A DNA stretch of 64,000 nucleotides. Source: Diplolepis rosae. Taxonomy: Eukaryota; Arthropoda; Insecta; Hymenoptera; Diplolepididae. Under the pieces are notes generated by a model. It saw only the letters and a list, made by a program, of their open reading frames with translations, searched no databases and was not told the DNA's origin. Location: positions 1 through 64,000 of the forward strand of contig JAPYXD010000754.1 in assembly GCA_030998225.1 (NCBI GenBank), written 5' to 3'. The stretch's first letter is position 1, and every line of letters begins with the position of its first letter. This document shows positions 48,601 to 60,600 of the stretch, one piece after another. The position numbers were made by a program, and so were the translations under genes.

Positions 48601-51600
48601 ACAGGAGATTCAATTTACTTAAGGCTCTATCAGCCTTAAGGAACACATTCTCATCATGACGCTCGCGCTTCGCGCTCGATTTTCTGTATACATTTCAGTA
48701 ACTTTTTAATAAATTACATGATTAAAATAATTTATTTATTTTCTTCCAAATCTCTCAAAAAGACAAAACAATCGTAGACTTTATTTAAGGAAACAATTTT
48801 GCAGAACAACGCTTATTTCGTATCTTACATATTTTGGTGAAAAAAATCGAATTTTTTAAATATTAAAAATCAAAACATAAAATTTACATGCTGTCCCAAA
48901 ATGTCTTAATGAGAATTTGTAAACCTCATTTAGGCAAACAATTTTCCATATAAACGTTTTTTTTGTATCTCACACATTTTGTCTAAAAAATGGAATTTTT
49001 GAATTTTAATCGTATTTTTGGAATTGAAACGAAAAATATATGTTTTACCAGAAACTGCGTCAGATAAAATTTGTAGATCTTTTTGAAACGAACAACTTTG
49101 TATTCTTAAGTTTTTTTCGTATTTTACATATTATTGTTAAAAAATTGAATTTTGGATTTCCAATAGTTTTTTTTTAAATTAAAAAGAAAAATATGCATCT
49201 TATGAAAAAATGTTACAATTCAAATTTGTAGGACTTTATTTATTCAATAATATTGTATCATAACGTTTTTTCGTATCACGTATAATTTAACTGGAAAATG
49301 GAATTTTGATATTGACTTTTTTCGAATTTGAATATGCTGTAATATTTCTAATTTTGATTTAATCAAAAAATATTATCAGGATAATTTGTAGAGATTTATG
49401 AGCACTATCAAAAACCAGTATTGAAATTTTTGATTTTTTCAAAAAGTTATTTTCAAAAACACAAAAGTAGTGCTCAATCCCTCAATTTTGATTGGATGTG
49501 GCTGGTTAACGAACGTGTCCTTACTTTTTCAGCTCCGATAAAGTGTACCAAAGCTCAATTCAATCTGATAATTCTATCGAGAGTTATGCCGCACACGACC
49601 TACTACAGACAGACAGACAGAAAAACCATTTTTTCTGACTCAGGGGGTCTCAAAACGTAAAGATTTGATGAAAATTTCGAAAGTCATTTTTCACATAAAA
49701 CCAATACCTTCTCATCCATGATGAGAATGTAAAAAAGTTGGGTCAAAAATAAAATTTATTAATAAAATTATTTTTCTGTGTTTCAAATTTTTTCATGGAA
49801 ATTAATCTTTTCTCTTTCAAAATAGCCCTTCAATAATAATATTGCTACTCTTGAAAGCAAAATTTTCTATTTTTTCCTGGGGTATAATTTTTATTGGAAA
49901 AAAATGTCGGCTGCTGAGAATAGCGTGATTTATTTTTTTCAAGGAAACAAAATTCAAGAATTTTTGTAGTTTCGTGTCTTCAGCGACTCCATGACTGTAA
50001 TTTTATATTATTTTGAATAACTCTTAAAATAATGAATATTTTACAACTTTTCTTGACTCATTTCAAAATGAGATTTACGTAGAATGTCAGTAATGTAACA
50101 AGTAAATTATAATTATTTTTTCTTAAATGCAGCCCAAATCTGAGCTCAAAACAAAAAAGTCTTACAACATCATATTTGTGAAATTATTTATGTAAGAAAT
50201 TTTGAAAATGTATTGTATTTTTACATTCTCATCATGGATGAGAAGGTATTGGTTTTATGTGTAAAATGACTTTCGAAATTTTCATCAAATCTTTACGTTT
50301 TGAGACCCCTTGAGTCAGAAAAAATGGTTTTTACGAAAGTGTCTGTCTATCTGTCTGTCTGTAGGTCGTGTGCGGCATAACTCTCGATGGAATTATCAGA
50401 TTGAATTGAGCTTTGGTACACTTTATCAGAGCCGAAAAAGTAAGGACAAGTTCGTTAACCAGCCACATCCAATCAAAATTAAGGGATTGAGCACTACTTT
50501 TGTGTTTTTGAAAATAAATTTTTGAAAAAATCAAAAATTTCAACACTGGTTTTTGATAGTGCTCATAAATCTCTACAAATTATTCTGATAATATTTTTTG
50601 ATTAAATCAAAATTAGAAATCTTACAGCATATTCAAATTCGAAAAAAGTCAGTATCAAAATTCCATTTTCCAGTTAAATTATACGAGATACGAAAAAACG
50701 TTATGATACAATATTATTTTCTACATAAAGACCTACAAATTTGAATTGTAACATTTTTTCATAAGATGCATATTTTTCTTTTTAATTTAAAAAAAACTAT
50801 TGAAAATCCAAAATTCAATTTTTTTAACAATAATATGTGAAATACGAAAAAAACGTAAGAATACAAAGTTGTTTGTTTCAAAAATATCTACAAATTTTGT
50901 CTGACGCAGTTTCTGGTAAAAGATATATTTTTCGTTTCAATTCCAAAAAATACGATTAAAATTCAAAAATTCCATTTTTTAGACAATATATGTGAGATAC
51001 AAAAAAAACGTTTATATGGAAAATTGTTTGCCTAAATGAGGTTTACAAATTCTCATTAAGACATTTCGGGACAGGATGTATATTTTATGTTTTGATTTTT
51101 AATATTAAAAAAATTCGATTTTTTCACCAAAATATGTGAGATACGAAATAAGCGTTGTTCTGGAAAATCGTTTCCTTAAATAAGGTCTACGATTTTTTTT
51201 CTTTTTGAGAGATTTGGAAGAAAATAAATTATTTTAATCATGTAATTTATTAAAAGTTACTGAAATGTATACAGAAAATCGAGCGCGAAGCGCGAGCGTC
51301 ATGATGAGAATGTGTTCCTTAAGGCTGATAGAGCCTTAAGTAAATTGAATTTCCTGTTTCACTTAAATTCAAAAAGAAATTGAGTGACTCTGAGAAAATG
51401 TGTAATTCACATCATCTGTAATATTATTATAAAATTGGTTTGGGATTCAGTATCAAATTATAAGAAATAAACTTAAATGTATGCGAAGAGCACAAGACCG
51501 AGCGCGAAGCGCGAGGTCCAGAAAGAACGGAGCTCGAAGCGCGAAGCGCGACGATCGAATCACGCGTCCTAGGCGCGCTCAAACTTGCGCGTGAAGCGAG

Positions 51601-54600
51601 CTGCGCGCGAAGCGGGCAGATTTTTTAATGAGGTTTTGTATTTCTTTCATATTAGCAATGTTTAGTATTTTTAAAATTCATTTTTCCAGTATGAGAATCG
51701 TTTGTACATTTAGAAATTTTCTATAGCAATATATGTTTTATTTTATATTGATAATTCTAAAGAATATTAGGAATATAGGGAAAATTAAGGTTTAATGGTA
51801 ATTATTCCCAGCGGACTGGAGATTTTTCGCAGACAAAATACTGAAGATTCGAAAAATGATATAAAACGTTAGTATAGGTTAAAGTAAAGTTTGATGCAAT
51901 TTATAGTAAATTGTGATATAGGCAGGGCCGAATTTACCGACGAGGGCGCCCTGGGCAAACTAGAATAACCGCCCCACCCCTCTATTATTTCAACAAATAT
52001 TGTCAAGGCGCGAGTTTTTAAAAATAAAAACAGTGATTACATTATAATAAGATTCATGGTATAAGAGATCTAGATTTTTTGGTTTTTAAGCATTGAAAAT
52101 TTATATTTAAGGATTTTGAAGAAAAATGCATATAAACCCAAATTTTTGCTGCTCTCTTTGAGGCGCCGCCCTGGACAGCTGCCCATCTCGCCCTTGTGTA
52201 AATTCGCCCCTGGATATAGGTAATCTAATGTTCAGTATTTCGCTGTTAAAACTTCTCATTATGACATGTTTTTCGCTAAATTGAAACATAGTTTAGCAAA
52301 AATTGCATTTCCGGTCTCTCCGTGTATTCTCACAACTTTATTTTTCTAAATTTTAACTTTAATAATATCAAGAAAAAATCCATCATAATATTTTTGATAC
52401 GTTGCTAATAGTCTATGTAAATTTACCTTTATAATAAACTGGGAAAAGTTTAAAAATATTAATTGTTTCAAGAGTTGTTCAAAATTCAATAAAACTTTGA
52501 AATTTTGACTTCTTTCGTAATATCTTTGTTAATAATTGACTAAAACTCTTCGTTTTGTGGTCATTGAATGCAGAATCTTGTTACCTTCCATGTTATTCCA
52601 AGACAAAAATTCATTGTATATAAATTAACTTGTTACATCAATAATATTCTACGTAAATCTAATTTCGAAATGAGCCAAAAAAAGTTCTAAAATGTACTTA
52701 TCTATTGATTCTGATAGCATAAAAAAGAAAGTGCTATAAATAATAAACTTTGCTTCAAAATGACTGGAATATTTCGACAATATATATATAATGATCTCTT
52801 ATGAAAATTCAATTGCAATACTGAATAATTACTCTCTAAACCTGAATCAGTGAAATAGTCACTGATTATATCAGTGAAAATATATCAACTGATGAATCAG
52901 TTTCCTGCTTTGATTTCACTGAGGAACGCGCCACGTGAACATAACCTTTGAATTCGCGAAGTTCCCTGCGAACACTTAAAGTATAACGATGGATCTTTAA
53001 TTTTTAATTATACATAATATAATTGTACACAATAATTACAATATATAATAATAATTACGTAATTTATTTTTAGTGTTGTTCAATCTGAAATAAACTTGTT
53101 CGCCGATCATTAAAATATATTGCTGCTTTTATTATTCCCACCTGAAGATTTCACTGATTCATTAAGTGAGTTCAATCTATTTCACTGATTCTCAGTGAAA
53201 GAATTATAGCTGCTGGGTTCAGTGAATAGTCACTGCGAATCAGTGGCGTTCACTGATTCAGGTTTAGAGAGTAGCCGTTTACCGTTTATATAATTGATTA
53301 AATGCTCCATAAATATGAATCAGTCAAAATCTACTGATTATCAGCGAAATTTGACTGATTCAAATAGCTAAAAAGAGGTTACTGTAAATCAGTCAAATTC
53401 CACCGATTGCGTCTGTGAAAATTAACTGATTTAACAGTGAAATTATTTTTTCCACTGATTCAATTAGTGATAATCAACTGATTGAACAGTTAAATATATT
53501 TTTTAACTGGTGAATCACTGAAATGGCAAATCACTGATTCAATCAGTAAAAATTTGACTGATTCAGATTTAGAGAGTGTAGTTAAATTCTATCTGGGGTC
53601 TTTTCACTGTTTGAATTAGTCAATTTCACGAGTGAAATATGTAATATATAAAGCCAGGCAGAAAAGAGAGCAAAGTTCAGAAGCAACATTTATTTCTATG
53701 GAAATTAGAAACCTCTTAAACCTCTTGCCTTGTATATTCCATTAATGGTATTTGAAAGATCTTGTTGGTCGATGTAAGTCTTTGTAAAATGTGTTTGAAA
53801 CATAAATCTCGGGTAACCGCTCTACATGAGCATCTGTAGTTACAATATCTTAATTAAGAAACTGTAGATAAGTATGTGGCAGCCTTTGCAGGTGAAACTT
53901 GTCTGTACCCTTAGGTGTACATCGTTGGGCATACACCACCTGGAGTGGATGAAAGAGAACACGGGGCTGGAGGTCTGAAAGAGAAACATAACACGAGGTA
54001 TCTACAATTAGTTCGCCAGTATGCCGATATTATACGTGGTCAGTTCTTTGGACACTGGCATTCAGATACTTTTCGAGTCGTCTATAGTGATACAGGTACG
54101 TATTATTCTACATTGCTTAGATTGTTATACATTTTCGATTTATATACAGTTATTTTTATCTGCACCACAATAATTAAAAGCAGAAAAGAAGACAAATGTG
54201 AGGTGTAAATAAAATTGGTAATTAAGGTAGTTGTGCCAAAAATTAAGTCTGTAAAAAAATGTTTTTCTATGATATTTTTTTAATGAAAAAATCTAAAACA
54301 TACAGAAAATAATACTTTAAATAATGGTTTTTGTAATAGAATTTTTCTTTACTATTGCTTCTTACCAATTTTTTGAAAGGCTATCTAGGCTTGTTTTGGG
54401 GAAAAAATCTTCAAATATAGTTATTTAAAATCTTTCTTTAAAAAAAAATTTTTTTAACGATTTTAGTTACTGAAAAATTCACTTTTAAAATTAGAAACAA
54501 TAGAGTTGTGAAGAATATTTTCTCCAAAAAATAAGCGATGATTTATGGAAATCCAATCATTTTTGGAACATTTTTATGGGATTTTATTCATTATTTCATT

Positions 54601-57600
54601 TGAAATAATATTTTCAATCGTGTCTCATCAAAGAATATTTTTTTTTTATGTAAAAGTCGAAAACTTACAAAAAATTTGTAATAGCATTTTTATTTACTAT
54701 CGCTTCTTATTAATTTTTTGAAAATTATTGGATTTTTATAAATCATGGCTTGTTTTTTCGGGAAAAATATTCTCCGCAACTCTTTTGTTTGCAAATTTAA
54801 AGACATGTACAAAATCTTCAAGTCATTTCTGAATTTAGACACTGAAAAATTCACTTTTAAAATTAAAAACAGCAGAATTGTAAATAATATTTTCTCCGGG
54901 AAAATAAGCCATGATTTATGAAAATCCAATTATTTTTAAAAAGTTGGTAAGAAGCGATAGTAAATAATAATTCTATTACAAAAAAGATTATTGAAAGTGA
55001 TATTTTTCGTGAATTTTAGATTTTTCTATAAAAAAGAATACTTTTTACTAATTTTTGGAACGACAGCTACCTTGAATTATCAAATAATAATTCTATCAAA
55101 AATATGCAATATTCATCAGTGTACACTGTTATAAATGTTTGTTATTTTACAATACTTTTATGAGATTTCATTACCAAAATGAAATGTAAAATTATAGTCG
55201 AGGCATTGTAAAGTAATTGCTTGGAATTACAATACAAATGTTGCTAATTTGCTTTGGAGCGGCGTCACTATAAGTTGTGAAATTACAATACATCATGTGT
55301 TGTAAAATTCCATTACTTTTTGCTATTAAATTTCTATTACATTATTATGAAATTACAACAGAAATTTTTTACAGTGTACGTTACCACTTAAGGAAAATGA
55401 ATAGAATTTAATTTCAATTGTTTATCTTTAATAATTCCATTTAAATTAGAAATATCTTTAAATAAAATCTAAGATAATAATTTATGAAATGTAACAATTT
55501 TTCAAAAAATAATATCATGAATAAATATTTTTAAAATATTAGTATTTTAATAACATATTTAGAGAAATATTTGGTTGAATTAACATAATCTTAATTGAAA
55601 TTTATATTTTCCATTTTTTTTTTTTGAAGTGTAATTAATTCGTCCTTTTTAATATTTACATTCAATGCTAAAAAGTTATTTCTTGATGAGCCACTTTGCG
55701 AAAATTCTTTTTTGGAATCTTGAATTAATTTGTTTGACTGCTTCAGCTAAATTAATCTAAATAAGTTATGTAGAGGAGAATTGATGCTTTCATAGGCATA
55801 TAGCGACCAAATCATTTTTTTGATCCAACTAAAGTAAACCAACTATTTGATTAAATATGATAATTACTGAGCTATGCTCTTAATCTCTCTCTAATTTTGA
55901 ATTGAATTATTTATTGAATTTATAAAATATTTAGGTTTATTCTGAAAATGATATCCACAAATTTGATTCACGTTTTTATTTTATAAATTAAATATCTCAA
56001 TATCACTTTGATGATAATGAATTTATTAATTTGCTGTTGAATTTTATTCAAATCTGTTGAAAGAATTTATTTGAAAAACTACTAAGGTTAACATTTTTTC
56101 CTAAAAAAAAACATATAGATTCTAAATTTAAAATTATTTATTAGTACTCAAGTTTGATGTACTTTATTTCAGTAAATTCTTCATTATTTATTACTAGAAC
56201 TTAAATAAATTTTATAATTTCGTAGACGTGAATTCACTTTTCTCAAAGTTACTTCGACTTTGAAAAATACATTCTCATCTCGGCACTCGCTCTTCACGCT
56301 CGATATTGGCAATCGAAAAGAAAGAACTAGGACTCACACTTTACAGAAGGGAAATATAATTTTAGATTCTGAATAAAATTTTTCACTGTTAACATGAAAA
56401 GTATACGTCCTATAAAAAAATTATCCTCATTAAATTTTAGATATCATTAGAGCAAATAGTTTTCCTTTAATTTTTTCGTACATTGCATAGATTGGCTAAA
56501 AAGTAGGATTTTTGATTTTCAATGGTATTTTTTGAAATTATAATGAAAGATATACATCTTATAAACAAATATGTACACATACATGTATAGCCCTTCATTA
56601 AGCAAACAATTTTGCATCTTTACGTTTTTTCGCATCTCGCATAGTTTATCTGGAAAATACGATTTTGGATTTCTAATGGCATTTTTGAAAAATTGAAACG
56701 AAAAATATATATTTTATAAAAAAATGGGTTCTCTCTAAATTTGAATCAGTCAAAATCTACTGATTATCAGTGAAATTTGACTGATTCAAATAGCTAAAAA
56801 GAGGTTACTGTAAATCAGTCAAATTTCACTGATTATTTCAGTGAAAATTGACTGATTTGACAGTAAAAAGTATTTTTTTCACTGATGAATCAGTGTAAAT
56901 TAACTGATTTAACAGTAAAAAATATTTTTTCAGTGATGAATCAGTGAAAAGGCAAATCTGTGATTTAATCAGTCAAAATTTGACTGATTCAGATTTAGAG
57001 AGTTTATGAAATTTTTGAAATTGTTTAAAGCAAATTATTATGCATTCTGACATTTTTTCGTATCTCCCATAGTTGAAAAAAATATAGAATTGTTTATTTT
57101 AAATAATATTTTTTTAAAATCTAAACGAAAAATATACTATTTGTTAAAAAAAGTGGATGTCAAATCCACTGTTTTCACTGTTAAATCAGTTAATTTTGAC
57201 TGTTTAATTAGTGAAAACAATATTTTCCACCGTTAAATCAGTTAATTTTCACTGAAGTAATCAGTGAAATTCGACTGATTCGCAGTAACCTCTTTTTAGC
57301 TATTTGAATCAGTCAAATTTCACTGATAATCGGTAGATTTTTACTGATTCAGATTTCGAGAGTATGAAGAGACAGGATAATGAGACGAGTAATTGAAACA
57401 AAGTGATTTGAGTCGATGGGGTATATGACTTCTTATTAAGTTGATTGAAATGGTCTTAATAATCGTAAATTCATTTGTTGAGAAAATTCATCTTACAGAT
57501 AAAACTTGCTTTTATTAAAAATATCGGGCTTACTGACAGAACAATTAAGAATAAATATCGTGAAAAAAGTTTTATCTCTCAATTCTCAACGAATAGCTGA

Positions 57601-60600
57601 GGAATTTTTTTAAAATTTCTGCTCTAGAATTACGGCACAGAACATCTGCATGAATAAAGTATCGTGGAATATATTTTTATTGACTAAACAGAGTTAGTAA
57701 AAACTGTAATATATATTAACAGTCAAGCTGATTCTCGTAACAATATAGGTCAAATGTACTTGTAAAACAAATATGCAATTGACGATCATTTTACAGAAAA
57801 AATGTAACACGTTTAAATGCCCCACGGTAACAGTTTAATTATGTAATAATACTTTCCTTTAATAATTTCCTGTAAAAGTTATAATAAATTTAATATAACA
57901 AAATATTTATGAATTATTTCCGGTCAGATTCATAGTGTGGAACAGCAAAATTCTATGAATTTTATAAATCTAGAAGTGCTCTCTAAATCTGAATCAGTCA
58001 AATTTTCACTGATTGAATCAGTGATTTGCCTTTTCACTGATTCATCAGTGGAAAAAATATTTTTCACTGTCAAATCAGTCAATTTTCACTGAAATAATCA
58101 GTGAAATTTGACTGATTTACAATAACCTCTTTTTATCTATTTGAATCAAATTTCACTGATAATCAGTAGATTTTGACTGATTCAAATTTATAGAGTGAAT
58201 AATGACGAAAACGTACAATAAATTCAAATAAGATGATTAGTTTTTCTAATGAAAAATATTCATTTTGTTCAATAACTAATTCATTAACTCAATACAATTT
58301 TTTTGCACTTTCTGAAGAGATAATTGTACTTAAGTAGTAAAATAAATCGAAATAATTGAAATGTTGGTTACATTACTATATATACAAAATAAAAATCTTA
58401 ATAGAGGAAAAATCTGTTACATTTTCTGAGTCCATAAGTTACAATAATGATAGCATAAAATTTCTGTAAATTTAATAGATATTGTATAAGGAATTTGTTG
58501 ATAAATATTACAGAAATGCTTGTCAAATTTCCAGAATAAGGTATTTTTTTGAAAATGTTAATTTGATTGGAATTTCTAAAATATTTATCAACAGTTCTCT
58601 TATGTTTACAAAAAGACGGTGATTCGTATCATAATATCTGTTAAAATTACAGAAAACATTATTTTAATTTCTAGACTCAGTTATAATAATGTTTGCATAC
58701 AATTTCTGTAAATTTATTAGATTTATCAACAGTTCTGTTATATTTACAAAAAGACGGTGAGTTGTATTGATATATCTGTTAAAATTACAGAAATCATATG
58801 TTGTCACTATTTTAATTTTTGGACTCAGTTCAGTAAATGTAACTAATTCTCTTTCTTTGCACGGAGAAAAATAGTTAGAGAAACTTTACTCAACTTTAAA
58901 AAAACTTTAAAAGTGTAGAATACAGTTTAAAAATGTTCATTAATAAATTATTACAATCATACTAAATAATCTTCAACGTGTCCATATGTCCAACTTTGCT
59001 CAAAAGTTGTTCAAAGTTTCTGGAACTATTTTTCTCTGTGTGTATTAATGAGAATGTTGCAAGAAAATGTTACAAGGGTTTGAAAAATCTTTTACGTCGA
59101 AAGGTTCACCGGTATCATGGATCATGATGGCTCCAAGTATTACTCCATACAGGCCAGGAGGACCGAATAATCCTGGTCTAAGGCTCTACAAATTCGAAAA
59201 GAAATCAGGCCAGGTGGGAATTTTATAAATTTTAAATAAATCTCATTTTTATACTCAAATTTCAAAAATTGCCCAAATATGATTTTTTTTCATTGGTATC
59301 AACTTTTATTCGGTAGTTATTTGATTATTATTAATAATTAATTATATATTATTATTCATTATTATTATTAGGTTATTAGTTTCATGTATTCAAAATGAAA
59401 GAAAAATTGATAAAAAAAAAGTTGTTTTGCTATAACGGCCATATTTTTCCCAGTTGTCAAGATTTTCTCTATAAAAAATTGATATAAGGGGTAAAATTTT
59501 CCAAGTGTACCCGCCTAAAAATTTGCTGTCTTCAAACTTTTTGAAATTCCACTGAATTGTACTCCTAGTGGATCTCTTAATCCCCCAAAACAGACAGCTC
59601 TAGTATGACTGGTTGTCAACATACAGGGGCTGAAATTTTCGACGTTTTAACACGCGCACCGTTATTCAACCAATTATAACTTCTGCTAAAGTTGATCAAT
59701 TCTATTTTTATATGAGTGTTTTTTAAACTTTTTTATGAGCTTTTCGATAAAATAATGATCCTGTAATAAAAAAAAATATTCCATGCTCATTTTCCCATTT
59801 TAAACATTGTTTTAAGTTTTTTTTAAAATGCGACCCCTTAAATTTTTTTAAATAAAAAGCTTTGTTCTTTCCCTCAAAAATCATCCAAGGTAGAAAGTGG
59901 GTCCATTAATATTATTATAATATAATTATCTTGGATTTTGTCGAGCTGTCGAAGTTTTCAGTTTCAGAGTCCCGTGTTCTGTATTTGTTTTGAATCACAC
60001 CAAAAAGCACCCCGAATTATTTGAATTTGAAACTCATATTCAGCTTTGAATAATTTTCAAAAAAATAAATGAAAAACAATTTGAAACAATAAAAAATTTT
60101 AAAAATATATGTAAAAAATTGGAAAACATGTTGCAAAAATGTACAATAACTATAATTATATTATAACAATATTAATTAATTTATTGTGGTCCACTATTAG
60201 GACCACAATTCAGTGGAGTTTCAAAAAGATTAAAGATAACAAATTTTTAGGTGGGTACACCTGGCAAATTTTGTCCCATAAGTACCTCGAAACTTGCACT
60301 AATCGATACTCTCTAGTATATTTCAATAAAATTTTGTTAACATGGCTAAAAAAATCATAAAAATCCCTTGATTTTTCCGCGCACAAGTAGACATAATCCC
60401 TTAAGCCTTTAGTTCTTGATTTCAAATAGTAGAATTTAGTAAAGTTTATATTTGTATGTGTTCTCAGGTTCTAGATTATAGTCAGTATTACTTGAATTTA
60501 CCTGAAGCCAACTCATTCGGGCGTGCTAATTGGGTTAGAGAATACTCATTGCTCAAGCATTATGAGCTTAAGGAGATAACCGCCCTGAGTCTTCACGATT

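Larger units (their letters stand above)
38987..53914 (+). other. Intron 5 (14.9 kb)
   Basis: The largest intron. It holds an inverted-repeat unit with a small minus-strand ORF (39367-40345), a 339-bp-period satellite (40671-42240), a tRNA-like sequence (43795-43866), AT dinucleotide runs (44404-44419, 45846-45866), nested MITEs (46875-47248), a TTAA element split by a retroposon (47831-49895), a second retroposon copy (50223-51621), a hAT MITE (51923-52212) and two TA-flanked MITEs (52832-53271, 53305-53576). Stretches around 42240-43780 and 43900-46860 show only weak repeat remnants. Confidence 0.75.
54096..59103 (+). other. Intron 6
   Basis: Contains a TTAA-related inverted-repeat element (54221-55079), an old copy of the A-tailed repeat (about 56255-57150) interrupted by a MITE (56731-57002), further AATCAGT MITEs (57160-57362, 57979-58195) and a CACGGAG-ended MITE (58860-59040). 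About 55080-56250 and 58200-58400 show nothing recognisable. Confidence 0.72.

Noticed and set aside
48327..51621. A single 3.3-kb transposon with 1.4-kb terminal inverted repeats
   Set aside because: The two arms are inserted in different host repeats with separate A/T-run targets, and the 490-bp spacer is made of those host repeats.
53915..54208. ORF continuing past exon 6
   Set aside because: The extension beyond 54095 is intron: a GTACGT donor is present and the family sequence resumes at 59104 in the right phase.
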